Positions 19,100 to 27,100 are shown, counted from the stretch's first letter. The stretch is 64,000 nt of DNA from an uncultured Flavobacteriaceae bacterium (GCA_947498845.1 CANMLX010000016.1:1-64000); one strand, 5' to 3'. Translations and numbers: made by a program. The notes: generated from the sequence alone by a model not told the origin.

Positions 19100-20317
19100 C
19101 TAGCGCTTATACACCTCTCTAAACTCATAAAAGAAACGTTCTATTAAGCGTAAATCTTCGGTAACAATTTCGGCAACACCACGCATTTCTTGTTTAAAGT
19201 CTATGGCTTTATTATAGGAGGTGATGAGTGTTTTAGGTAACTCAACATCGATAAGATAATAGCCTTCTTTATCAGGTGTTATGGATATGTTTTTTACAGT
19301 GCCTTTTAAAACGCCAAACTCGGTTTCTGGAAAATTCTCAAGTTTGATATTTACCTTTTGTCCAACCTTTATTTTACCTGAATTTTGTGCCGGAGCTTTT
19401 AATTTCGCTATAAAGGTTGAATTTTCATTGGGAATAATACTAAACACCAAATCTCCCTGATTAACCGTTTGGTTGGTATTCCAATAATTTAAAAAAGACA
19501 CATGACCGTTAATGTTTGATTGCAATATGTATTGTTGTTCCCAATCTTTTATGGCTTTTTTTAATTGGTTAAAGGATTGAATCACACTTTTAAGTAATGT
19601 CATTTCTTCTTTTACTCTATTTATTTCTGTACCCTTAGAGGTTTTATTAGCATTACTTATATTTTCACGTATTTGAGATATTAAAGCTTTAAAATTCTCA
19701 TAGTTCCTATTGGCCTGTGCGAACTCAAGTTGCTTATTCTCATAATCCTGTACTGAGATAATCCCCTTTTCAAATAATTGTTTGTTCCGTTTTAAATCTT
19801 TTTCTTTAAAGGCTAACTCGGTTTTATTAATTGCCTTTTGTGCTTGCAGACTTTTAAGACGCCGTTTTAATTCTGCAATAGAATATGTATTCGCCAATGC
19901 TTCATTAGAAAATGGCTGCAACTCTTTATTAAGTTGGTATTGTATATAGCTATTTTCAAATAAGGCATATTGTAATTCTATATCTCCTAGAAATAATACT
20001 GGCAAATCATCTATAGGAAAACTAAATGCTTTATTTTTTATGGCTATGGTATCTATTATTGATTTTAAAGTGAACACATCCTTATAATTGGCTGTATTTT
20101 CTATAATAGCTAAAGGTTGTTGTGGCTTAACCTGTTGGTGATCTTCAACCAAAATGGCTTCTATTTTTCCTGTGATTTTTGCGTATTCTTTTTGTGGCGG
20201 GATTTGTGTCGTAATCAGTGCTTCAGAAACAATAATATCTGGATATTTTATCATCCACGAAAGCAATAATAACAACAGAACTAAAGCAAAAAACAAGACA
20301 CTCCCCCAACGGATCAT
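19100..20317 (-). CDS. HlyD-family periplasmic adaptor of a peptide exporter
   Basis: A 405-residue membrane-fusion protein from the first ATG: one transmembrane helix (about residues 5-25), split lipoyl halves (around 45-75 and 285-310), a coiled-coil hairpin (about 150-260) and a beta-barrel region near the end. It should bridge the inner-membrane C39 ABC exporter encoded at 21404-23593 to an outer-membrane channel that is not encoded here. The open frame continues upstream of the ATG for 29 codons (to a stop at 20405-20407) and reads IENLEDIELRSEEVQEIL, like the cytoplasmic N-terminus of close family members, but contains no ATG, GTG or TTG. The true start may be an ATT or ATA near 20387-20401, or the start has been lost. 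Confidence 0.88.
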   Translation of the reverse strand: MIRWGSVLFFALVLLLLLLSWMIKYPDIIVSEALITTQIPPQKEYAKITGKIEAILVEDHQQVKPQQPLAIIENTANYKDVFTLKSIIDTIAIKNKAFSFPIDDLPVLFLGDIELQYALFENSYIQYQLNKELQPFSNEALANTYSIAELKRRLKSLQAQKAINKTELAFKEKDLKRNKQLFEKGIISVQDYENKQLEFAQANRNYENFKALISQIRENISNANKTSKGTEINRVKEEMTLLKSVIQSFNQLKKAIKDWEQQYILQSNINGHVSFLNYWNTNQTVNQGDLVFSIIPNENSTFIAKLKAPAQNSGKIKVGQKVNIKLENFPETEFGVLKGTVKNISITPDKEGYYLIDVELPKTLITSYNKAIDFKQEMRGVAEIVTEDLRLIERFFYEFREVYKR

Positions 20318-20401
20318 CCAATGTGGTACTTTGGTTAGTATCTCCTGTACTTCTTCACTTCTTAATTCTATGTCTTCTAAATTTTCTATAATTATGTTTA
20401 T

Positions 20402-20531
20402 TTTTTAATGTGATAATGTGGCGATGTGTTAATTTGTTAATCTGACAATGGGTTGATGTGATAATGGGTTAATTTATTAATCTGACAATGAGTTGATGTG
20501 ATAATGGGTTAATTTATTAATTTGCTGATGG
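20402..20531. repeat. Degenerate short tandem repeats before the HlyD gene
   Basis: Imperfect repeats of the type TGATAATGGGTTAATTTATTAATCTGAC; the longest tandem copies are about 50 bp apart (20458-20530). They lie between the HlyD gene and the four-helix-bundle gene and resemble the longer tract at 20881-21403. Confidence 0.7.
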
Positions 20532-20532
20532 G

Positions 20533-20880
20533 TTATTTATTTTTCTTTGAGGAGGCGATAATGGATGACAATAATTTCAGGATGACAACCAAATCCTCTT
20601 CGAGTCCATCAGGATTAGGATAATTTTTGGAATACTCGCATAGCTTTAACCAATAAAGTGTTTCGTTAGCTTCCTTATCTGCTATTTTTAATTTGTGAGT
20701 AAAATCTGCTCTACTTTCAGCACTTTGGGCTTCTCGAATATTTGCACCTACCGATGTGCCCGATCGCAATAACTGCTTACCAATAACATATTTCCTGTTT
20801 TCTTCCAAAAGTTCTGTGAACTCAATAATCTTCAAAGCAAATTGAAAGCTATTGTCTAAAATCACATTTTTTCTATTCAT
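20533..20880 (-). CDS. Four-helix bundle protein (23S rRNA intervening-sequence protein family)
   Basis: A 115-residue protein of the small four-helix-bundle family first noted in 23S rRNA intervening sequences. The family pattern is clear: VIGKQLLRSGTSVGANIREAQSAESRADFTHKLKIADKEANETLYWLKL. Members are common in Bacteroidota as stand-alone genes, often within mobile or repeat-rich DNA, and their function is unknown. Here it sits between the C39 ABC exporter and the HlyD adaptor, framed on both sides by degenerate repeats (20402-20531 and 20881-21403), which suggests that it was inserted into the exporter locus. Confidence 0.88.
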   Translation of the reverse strand: MNRKNVILDNSFQFALKIIEFTELLEENRKYVIGKQLLRSGTSVGANIREAQSAESRADFTHKLKIADKEANETLYWLKLCEYSKNYPNPDGLEEDLVVILKLLSSIIASSKKNK

Positions 20881-21403
20881 ACTATTGTTTTAATGTGCTA
20901 ATTATTTAATGTGGCTATGGGTTTATTTGTTAATGTGATAATGTGTTAATTTGTTTACACCACAACGAGTTGATGTGACTATTCATTTGTTAGTATTTTA
21001 TATGTATTAATTTATTGATATGCTAATGTGACAATTATGTTAATGTTCTTATTTATGGGTTAATTTACTAAAATCATATCATCAAATTAATACATGCCTC
21101 TATTAAACTACCCTATTGCTCTATTAAAAAATACCAATAAATATTACCTAATTCACACATTATCATTATTTTAATTACTCCATAGTCACATTACCCAATT
21201 AATCTATTATCGCACTCCCATATCGTCACATTTTCTCATTAACACATTAAAATAATTATCATATTGTCACATTTGTTATATTACCACATCATCACAATTA
21301 CCTCATTACCAAATTACCCAATTATCCCATCATCACATTTTTTTCATTATCACATTACCACATTGTCAAATTATCTCATTCTTTTTATTACCACATTGTC
21401 ACA
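20881..21403. repeat. 523-bp tract of degenerate ATTA/CACAT repeats
   Basis: The gap between the ABC exporter and the four-helix-bundle gene is made of imperfect short repeats: on the plus strand many variants of TAATGTGATAATGTG in the first part and CACATTATCACATT in the second, so the two halves are roughly inverted relative to each other. No gene is seen. It may have expanded by slippage. Confidence 0.75.
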
Positions 21404-23593
21404 TTAATTCCCCAATTCCAACTGGTTCTTCACCAAATGATAATAATCCCCTTTTTGTTTTACCAAAGTCTCATGATTCCCCACTTCTACAATCTTCCCT
21501 TTATCTAATACCACAATCTGATCTGCATTTTTTACAGTACTTAACCGGTGCGCTATAACGACTACAGTTTTATGTTTAAAAAAGGCATTTAGTTTTTCCA
21601 TGATCACTTTTTCGTTATTAGCATCTAAAGCAGAGGTTGCTTCATCAAAAAATAAAACATCTGGATTTTTATAGACTGCTCTGGCGATTAATAAACGCTG
21701 TTTTTGCCCTGTGCTTAAGCCTACACCTTCGTTGCCTATTTTTGTATTGTACGATAAAGGCAAACTTTCTATAAAATCTTTAATATTAGCGACATCTACA
21801 GCATGGGCTAGTTTTTGTTTATCGACATAATCTTCACCTACAGCAATATTATTGGCGATGCTGTCATTAAAAATATAACCTTCTTGCATCACTGCACCAC
21901 AAGCTGCTCTCCAGGCTTTTTGTGAGAACTGTTTTAAGTCGTGATTGCCTAATTGTAGGGTTCCTGAAACGGGCTCATAAAACTTTAATAGTAATTTCAT
22001 TAACGTGGTTTTACCACTACCACTTGCGCCTACTATAGCGGTAACTTTATGTGCTGGTATTTCTAAGTCTAAGTCTTTTAACACCAATTGGTCTGCCCCT
22101 AAATACCTAAAGCACACTTTTTCCAGAGTAATATTAGCATCCTTTGAGATATCTGTAATCTTATGCTGGTTTAACTGCTCCTCATCATCTTTGCTATGGA
22201 TTTCCGAAAGACGGTCTAATGATATTTTAGCGTCTTGTACTTCACGAATAAAATTAATGAGTTGTGCTATGGGTGAATTAAGTTGCCCTACAATGTAGCT
22301 TACCGCCAGCATAACCCCTAGTGTGATATCACCTTTTATTACCAAACTTGCAGATAATACTGTGATTAAAATATTTTTCACTTCGTTTATAAAACCTGAC
22401 CCTACATTTTGGTACTGCTCTAAGGCTAAATTTTCTGTTGATATTTTAAATAGTCTGGCTTGTATAAATTCCCAACTCCAACGCTTTTGTTTTTCGGCAT
22501 TGTGTAATTTTATCTCCTGCATGCCGCTTATAAGCTCGATAACTTTACTTTTCTCTTCACTTATTTGTGAAAAATTTTTATAATCTAAATCACGTCGCTT
22601 TTTTAAAAAGAGGGCGATCCATAAAAAATAGAGCATGCTTCCTATTAAAAAAATCCCAAATAGCATGATGTTATAGTAGGCTAGCACAAAGCTAAAGACT
22701 ATGAGGTTGACCATAGAAAACAGCACGTTTAATGAAGACGTAGTTAACACCCGCTCTACACGTTCATGATCATTGATACGTTGTAATATATCCCCAGTCA
22801 TTCGGGTATCAAAAAATGCGATGGGCAGGTTCATTAGTTTGATAAAAAAATCGGAGACCAAAGAGATATTAATACGTGTGCTTAGGTGCAGTAATATCCA
22901 GCTACGTATTACTTCTATAGAGGTTCTACCTATAAAGAGTGCCAGTTGCGCAAAGAGTACGAGGTATACAAAATGTAAATCTTGATTTTTAATCCCCACA
23001 TCTACGATGCTTTGGGTTAAAAACGGAAATATAAGCTGTAACATACTTGCTGCTAAAAGCCCAATCACCAATTGCCATAAAAACTTTTTGTACTTAAACA
23101 GGTATTTAAATAAAAAGGGAAATCCAAGCGATGTGTCCTTAGCATTAAATGTTGTATCGTAAAATTTTGGTGTGGGGTCTAGTAATAAAGCAACCCCTTC
23201 TTCCAGAGTGTCGTTGGCATTATTGCCTATCCAATGTTTTAAAAAGGCTTCTTTTTGGTATGTTAAGAGGCCATGTGCGGGGTCTGAGACATAAAACGTG
23301 TTGTTTTTTATTTTATACAACACCACATAATGGTTTTTATTCCAATGTAAAATACATGGCAACGGTGCTTCCTGTAATTTTTCTAGTGAAATTTTAACGC
23401 CTAATGAGTGAAACCCCAACTGCTCTGCTGCATCACTTAACCCCATTAAACTACTCCCTACACGTGTGGTTTCGCTTAAAGCTCGTAGCGCTTCTAGCGA
23501 AATCACCTTATTGTAGTATTTGGCTATTATTTTTAAACAGGTAGGTCCGCAATCTTTATGGTCAAACTGTTTATAATGAGGAAATTTTGGCAT
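21404..23593 (-). CDS. Peptidase-domain (C39) ABC transporter, bacteriocin/peptide exporter
   Basis: A 729-residue fused protein. Residues 1-140 are a C39 cysteine peptidase with Cys15 (KDCGPTC), His88 (NHYVVL) and Asp104 (VSDPAHG), which cleaves double-glycine leaders. Residues about 160-450 are the six-helix membrane domain. The nucleotide-binding domain has a Walker A GASGSGKTTL (near residue 520), signature LSTGQKQRL, Walker B VLFFDEATSALD and the switch histidine in IAHRLS. It should cleave and export a peptide across the inner membrane together with the HlyD adaptor downstream (19100-20317). Candidate substrates are the glycine-zipper peptide at 26421-26765 and the double-glycine peptide at 29026-29205. 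Confidence 0.95.
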   Translation of the reverse strand: MPKFPHYKQFDHKDCGPTCLKIIAKYYNKVISLEALRALSETTRVGSSLMGLSDAAEQLGFHSLGVKISLEKLQEAPLPCILHWNKNHYVVLYKIKNNTFYVSDPAHGLLTYQKEAFLKHWIGNNANDTLEEGVALLLDPTPKFYDTTFNAKDTSLGFPFLFKYLFKYKKFLWQLVIGLLAASMLQLIFPFLTQSIVDVGIKNQDLHFVYLVLFAQLALFIGRTSIEVIRSWILLHLSTRINISLVSDFFIKLMNLPIAFFDTRMTGDILQRINDHERVERVLTTSSLNVLFSMVNLIVFSFVLAYYNIMLFGIFLIGSMLYFLWIALFLKKRRDLDYKNFSQISEEKSKVIELISGMQEIKLHNAEKQKRWSWEFIQARLFKISTENLALEQYQNVGSGFINEVKNILITVLSASLVIKGDITLGVMLAVSYIVGQLNSPIAQLINFIREVQDAKISLDRLSEIHSKDDEEQLNQHKITDISKDANITLEKVCFRYLGADQLVLKDLDLEIPAHKVTAIVGASGSGKTTLMKLLLKFYEPVSGTLQLGNHDLKQFSQKAWRAACGAVMQEGYIFNDSIANNIAVGEDYVDKQKLAHAVDVANIKDFIESLPLSYNTKIGNEGVGLSTGQKQRLLIARAVYKNPDVLFFDEATSALDANNEKVIMEKLNAFFKHKTVVVIAHRLSTVKNADQIVVLDKGKIVEVGNHETLVKQKGDYYHLVKNQLELGN

Positions 23594-24004
23594 TTTTTAA
23601 ATACTCTGAAAAGTTCAAAGAAAAGATTTTAATACTTAAAAATCAAAATATACATCCCTAGAACCTATTTCTAAGATAGAATACTTAAAATTAATTCTAT
23701 TAATAAATATACTAATTGTATCATTTCATACCATTTACGTAATTTAATTTCGTATAAATATTTTTGTCACTTTTACAATGAGTGTCACGCCTTAGCATGA
23801 TGTATCGAGAAGCTGCAAACCTGTTCTCGATACATTTTTTATTTCGTTATCTCTTCATAAAAAACACTCGAACTGACATATGCGAAAATTTTAATCGTAA
23901 ATCGTATCACTTAATTGTTAAAGAACCTTATTATGCTTAACAGTGTATCTGCTCGATATTCTCACGCAACAGAAAGCTATTTTTAAACAAAAAATTACTA
24001 TGAA
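23594..24004. other. Intergenic region holding a family D element
   Basis: About 410 bp upstream of the C39 exporter gene. The only structure seen is the family D element at 23729-23906. No good TAnnTTTG box is evident for the exporter, so it may be read from the membrane-protein operon upstream through this element. Confidence 0.6.
23729..23906 (+). mobile_element. Family D miniature element, copy 1
   Basis: A 178-bp element with ends TACCATTTACG and CGTAAATCGTA, imperfect inverted repeats of about 30 bp, and a central inverted pair TGTATCGAGA / TCTCGATACA (23801-23834) exactly at its midpoint. Direct TCA triplets flank it (23726-23728, 23907-23909). A related, oppositely oriented copy lies at 43900-44062. 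Confidence 0.8.
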
Positions 24005-24130
24005 TTATTTAGACCTGGCTTTAACAAATAATTTGTAGACAATGTATAGTATGACTATTAAAAGAATGACTTGAAAAAATTGCCAAACTACTAGTCCAAT
24101 ACTAAAATCATTTAATAAATTAGTTTTCAT
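24005..24130 (-). CDS. Small single-span membrane protein (41 aa)
   Basis: MKTNLLNDFSIGLVVWQFFQ begins a 41-residue protein with one hydrophobic helix (about residues 11-34) and a basic C-terminus (KLFVKARSK). Its ATG overlaps the TGA of the preceding gene as ATGA (24127-24130), a classic translational-coupling overlap and the main reason to accept so short a gene. It is the last gene of the leftward membrane-protein operon. The function is unknown; a small immunity or accessory peptide is an inference from position. Confidence 0.65.
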   Translation of the reverse strand: MKTNLLNDFSIGLVVWQFFQVILLIVILYIVYKLFVKARSK

Positions 24131-24366
24131 ACAATTACTATTTTATTTTTTTCCTTTTTAATAAGCCCCCAATGAATTGAAAGGGATGTTAAAAACGAAA
24201 TCCCCAAACAAACATATAATACAGGATTACTTATATTGTCTAATACCGTAGCTATTCTAAATGGTCTATCTGAAAAGAAATAAGCGATAAACATAAGCAC
24301 CGTGCCAAAAGTTACGCTTAGTACTTTAACTAAATTCGAATATTTAAGAATAAAATCCTTCATCAT
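24127..24366 (-). CDS. Small two-span membrane protein (79 aa)
   Basis: A 79-residue protein with two predicted membrane helices (about residues 12-31 and 46-66), a basic N-terminus and a Lys-rich tail (KKEKNKIVIV). It is not recognised from any named family. It lies 63 bp after the 186-residue membrane protein and overlaps the next small gene by 4 bp. Size, hydrophobicity and position are like the small immunity proteins of bacteriocin operons, but this is inference only. Confidence 0.72.
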   Translation of the reverse strand: MMKDFILKYSNLVKVLSVTFGTVLMFIAYFFSDRPFRIATVLDNISNPVLYVCLGISFLTSLSIHWGLIKKEKNKIVIV

Positions 24367-24429
24367 GATGCTATAGCTTTAATAATAAGTCTATTATTAG
24401 TGTTAAATGTTACAGTTGTTTAACTTTTT

Positions 24430-24990
24430 CTAAATCCATTTCATATTAGAGACAAAAATACAAGCTCCAATAACTAATGAAAAAGACACCACCTGTACTA
24501 GTTTTTTAGTCTTTAACAAGCCTTTAAAGGAACATAAAAATATAATAAGCCCTACTATAACTGTAAGCGTTTCGGTAATACGTCTTAAATAGTACCAATG
24601 GGTGTGCGTTAATTGTTCGTTAAAACTATCATCTACTATTAAATCCTGAAATTCATAATCTAAAACAAATAAAACTAACAATAGTTTTACTGCTTCACTA
24701 AAAAAGAAGACATAAATAAAGTTAGCGTAAGCTATTGAAAACTCACCTTTATCGATATTGGCTTTAAACAGGTCTAAAACTATAAAGCCAATATAACCTA
24801 TAATGCCTAATACTATACAAGAAATAAGTAATGCAATAGTCATACTGGTATAACTTGAGATGCCTATAATTTGCTGTAGCTCTTCGTCGAACATATTGAT
24901 GATATAACTATTTTTTACGACACCAACAACAAGTGCATAAATACCAAAATATATGATAGTTTTTATAATGTTAGAAAACTCTTTTTCCAT
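24430..24990 (-). CDS. Polytopic membrane protein (186 aa), unknown family
   Basis: A 186-residue integral membrane protein with four or five hydrophobic helices (roughly residues 12-32, 48-72, 88-112, 135-155, 165-182). The overall architecture is loosely like YIP1-type membrane proteins, but no diagnostic motif was recognised. It begins 6 bp downstream of the SpoIIM-like gene, so the two are surely co-transcribed. A role as a subunit of a membrane complex with the SpoIIM-like protein and the M48 protease is inferred. Confidence 0.75.
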   Translation of the reverse strand: MEKEFSNIIKTIIYFGIYALVVGVVKNSYIINMFDEELQQIIGISSYTSMTIALLISCIVLGIIGYIGFIVLDLFKANIDKGEFSIAYANFIYVFFFSEAVKLLLVLFVLDYEFQDLIVDDSFNEQLTHTHWYYLRRITETLTVIVGLIIFLCSFKGLLKTKKLVQVVSFSLVIGACIFVSNMKWI

Positions 24991-24996
24991 AATTAA

Positions 24997-25509
24997 TTAC
25001 AAATTAGATTCTATTAGTGCTGCTAATACTAATAGCGTAACAGGCCATAAAAAGCCCCTAAGTGTTACATTTTTAAAAGCAATAGTTTGTTCTCTTAAAA
25101 TGCCTTTGTAGAATTGCCAACCTTCCAAACCTATTTTTGCAAACAACAGGAATGCAAAAATTTCCAAGGGTCCATGTAACATAAGGCTATAAGCTATATC
25201 CGATCCAGAAATATCTAGCAATAGAGCAGATTGTATAATTTCTGTTAACAGAAAGCCATTCCAAAACAATATAATGACAGTTAATAAACCGCCACTTAAA
25301 TACCCGCCTATGGCTAGCAGCGCACCTACTGTTAGGTTATTGCAAAAAATGCTATAAAAATTCTCATGCTCACTCCCTATTAAATCTAAATTATCTATGC
25401 TAAAAGAAGTGCTATTTATAACCTTAAAAGACATAAAAGAGTATAGAGTTCCCAGACTTAATACAAGTAAACTAAGCACGAGTTGCCATGTAAAACGTTT
25501 TGTTATCAT
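24997..25509 (-). CDS. SpoIIM/DUF95-family membrane protein
   Basis: A 170-residue membrane protein that fits the stage II sporulation protein M (DUF95) family: a first helix, an extracytoplasmic loop, then NNLTVGALLAIGGYLSGGLLTVIILFWNGFLL and a LMLHGPLEIFAFLLFAKIGLEGW segment. The HGPLE/HG-E motif after a GxxxG-rich helix is the family hallmark. DUF95 proteins are the conserved membrane component of circular-bacteriocin gene clusters, and also occur in unrelated operons. Its start overlaps the stop codon of the M48 gene as TAATG (25507-25511), so translation is coupled. Confidence 0.82.
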   Translation of the reverse strand: MITKRFTWQLVLSLLVLSLGTLYSFMSFKVINSTSFSIDNLDLIGSEHENFYSIFCNNLTVGALLAIGGYLSGGLLTVIILFWNGFLLTEIIQSALLLDISGSDIAYSLMLHGPLEIFAFLLFAKIGLEGWQFYKGILREQTIAFKNVTLRGFLWPVTLLVLAALIESNL

Positions 25510-26375
25510 TACGATTTTAAAATATTAGCAATACGTTGTTCTAAAGTAGGATAGGCTAAATTCCCTTGAGAGACTTTGCCTCCAGACATCTCGTCTAACT
25601 TATTTAAGGCTGCTATGATATGCTCTTTACCTGCCAATGTTCCTGCATAGGCATCGGCTTCATATTCTAAAACACGCTGTGTTAAAGAAGATATAATCCA
25701 AATAGGTACTCCGTAAAAAATACCGCCTTTAATAGCATGCTGAAACGCTTCGTGTATAGGTAACTTTGCGAAAGTTATAGGAAACACATAAACTGAACAA
25801 AAATACCCTATCGCAATTGCCACAACAAAAGCTAAATAAAGTTTAAAAATATGGTTACGTTTTAGATGCCCCACCTCATGTGCTATTATCCCCTTAAGTT
25901 CATCAGGAGACATTTTTTCAACTAGTTCATTACTAAGTATAACTCCTTTGGCAAACTTTAAAATACCTATGGCGTAAGCATTGTTAAAATTTTTTGTATG
26001 AATATAAATTTTATTTCCAAATAATATGTCCTGATACGTTTTTTCATGATTTGTAGATCGTGATAATTTTTTGTCTCTAAAAATAATTATGGGCTTTAAA
26101 GCATAACCATAAATAGATACTAATACAACACCAATAAAAATAGATGTAAAAACAATTATGTTACCAAACATATCAACTACTTGAAAACCAATAACAAAAT
26201 AGATAATAGCATAAAAAACATAAAGTACTAGCCATCTAAAAAGAAAATCTAGTATCATTGTCTTCCATGAAAAAAAATCAAAAAACTTTAACGTTCTTGT
26301 TGCTATGACTTGCATAATAAGTTCAACTACTATCTGTGCAAATGCAAATAAAAATGAAATAACAATTAAATCCAT
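25509..26375 (-). CDS. M48-family membrane metalloprotease (HtpX-like)
   Basis: A 288-residue membrane-embedded zinc protease. It has helices at both ends of a cytoplasmic catalytic domain with HEVGH (in ELKGIIAHEVGHLKRNH), preceded by the typical NAYAIG...ILKFAKGVILSNELVEKMSPDEL, and the downstream glutamate in LEYEADAYAG that supplies the third zinc ligand. Length matches M48B proteases of the HtpX/Ste24 type. It lies between the glycine-zipper peptide gene and the SpoIIM-like gene, with a coupled TAATG overlap to the latter. In this context it may cut the peptide precursor in the membrane; a general quality-control role is the alternative. Confidence 0.9.
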   Translation of the reverse strand: MDLIVISFLFAFAQIVVELIMQVIATRTLKFFDFFSWKTMILDFLFRWLVLYVFYAIIYFVIGFQVVDMFGNIIVFTSIFIGVVLVSIYGYALKPIIIFRDKKLSRSTNHEKTYQDILFGNKIYIHTKNFNNAYAIGILKFAKGVILSNELVEKMSPDELKGIIAHEVGHLKRNHIFKLYLAFVVAIAIGYFCSVYVFPITFAKLPIHEAFQHAIKGGIFYGVPIWIISSLTQRVLEYEADAYAGTLAGKEHIIAALNKLDEMSGGKVSQGNLAYPTLEQRIANILKS

Positions 26376-26395
26376 ACTTAAAGTAATTTAAAAAT

Positions 26396-26420
26396 GAGGG
26401 TGTAAAACACCCTCAAAAAA
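26396..26420 (-). terminator. Hairpin just after the glycine-zipper peptide gene
   Basis: An 8-bp perfect stem GAGGGTGT/ACACCCTC (26396-26403, 26407-26414) with a tiny loop begins 6 nt after the peptide stop codon and is followed on the minus strand by ATTTTT. It sits before the M48 gene inside the operon. A leaky terminator or 3' stabiliser here would make much more peptide mRNA than mRNA for the downstream membrane proteins. Confidence 0.7.
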
Positions 26421-26765
26421 TTATAAAGCTCCAACCCCTGCTCCTAATATTGTTCCAATACCTGGAGCTATTGCTGAACCAATGCCTGAACCAATTTTAG
26501 CAGCTGCCCATGTACCTGCTGCAGTTCCAAGAACAGCTCCAGTCGCTGTACTAGCACCTTGTACAAATGCCGCAGTTCCTTCTTTTCCAACCGCTTGCTT
26601 TGGAGCAGTACTTGGAGTGTCAACATTTCTTTGATCCTTTGCTTGCCTAATTCGTTCTGCTAAAACATACCCAACTTGAGCTTCAGAGGTCTCTTTAAGG
26701 GTTTGCGTTGATACTAATAATCCTACAGCTACTGCAAGATAAATAAATGATTTCTTTTTAATCAT
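26421..26765 (-). CDS. Bacteriocin-like glycine-zipper peptide precursor (114 aa)
   Basis: A 114-residue protein in three parts: a basic start and a hydrophobic helix (residues 4-20), a polar middle (about 22-68, rich in Gln, Lys, Thr), and a C-terminal 46 residues made almost only of Gly, Ala and aliphatics with repeated GxxxG spacing (GAVLGTAAGTWAAAK, IGSGIGSAIAPGIGTILG). Such cores are typical of pore-forming bacteriocins and of glycine-zipper membrane proteins. No double-glycine leader or cysteines are seen. It lies upstream of an M48 protease and a DUF95 protein, with a terminator-like hairpin after it. A bacteriocin precursor is the favoured reading; an outer-membrane glycine-zipper protein is the alternative. 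Confidence 0.7.
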   Translation of the reverse strand: MIKKKSFIYLAVAVGLLVSTQTLKETSEAQVGYVLAERIRQAKDQRNVDTPSTAPKQAVGKEGTAAFVQGASTATGAVLGTAAGTWAAAKIGSGIGSAIAPGIGTILGAGVGAL

Positions 26766-26895
26766 AATATAAAGGTTTAAAATACTACTGCTTCCCGCAG
26801 TGGGTTGAGGGTTGTCCTCGTTAATAAAATTTTTGTTTTTCTCGATTTAACTTTACTCATCTTAATATCTATTTATAACTAAATTGATATTAGCT

Positions 26896-27030
26896 CTAAA
26901 AAACATATACATCATATCCTACAACAACATGATTAATTAAATACGCTAATGCCAGTGTTGCTAAAAACAATAAAAACAGACAACATTTTATTGTGGTTCT
27001 TGTTTTCTTTAATTCGTGATGTATATCCAT
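26896..27030 (-). CDS. Small single-span membrane protein (44 aa)
   Basis: Starts MDIHHELKKTRTTIKCCLFL; 44 residues with a basic N-terminus and one hydrophobic helix (about residues 15-36). It reads leftward, 130 bp before the glycine-zipper peptide gene, and follows a TATTTTTG promoter box at 27093-27100, which would make it the first gene of the operon. It is not recognised. It is supported by its regular membrane-protein composition, promoter and position, not by homology. Confidence 0.5.
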   Translation of the reverse strand: MDIHHELKKTRTTIKCCLFLLFLATLALAYLINHVVVGYDVYVF

Positions 27031-27052
27031 GTTTAATATAATTTTTTGTTAA

Positions 27053-27080
27053 AACAAGTGCAGCTTACACCGCACTTGTT
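27053..27080. promoter_or_regulatory. Hairpin in the leader of the leftward membrane-protein operon
   Basis: AACAAGTGC (27053-27061) pairs with GCACTTGTT (27072-27080) around a 10-nt loop. On the minus strand it would lie at the very 5' end of the transcript started from the box at 27093-27100. Its loop sequence TTACACCGC (27065-27073) also has an inverted partner GCGGTGTAA at 27124-27132, so the promoter is bracketed by a second dyad. Confidence 0.55.
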
Positions 27081-27092
27081 TGCTGACTAGCT

Positions 27093-27100
27093 CAAAAATA
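27093..27100 (-). promoter_or_regulatory. -7 promoter box TATTTTTG for the leftward membrane-protein operon
   Basis: Perfect TAnnTTTG match on the minus strand (CAAAAATA on the plus strand), 63 bp before the start of the 44-residue gene. It is divergent to the TAAATTTG box of the AraC-type regulator about 100 bp away. Confidence 0.5.

Noticed and set aside
26777..26860. 27-codon frame on the minus strand (MSKVKSRKTKILLTRTTLNP) before the glycine-zipper peptide
   Set aside because: Too short to support without homology. Part of it overlaps an ACTGC/GCAGT hairpin that may simply be leader RNA.
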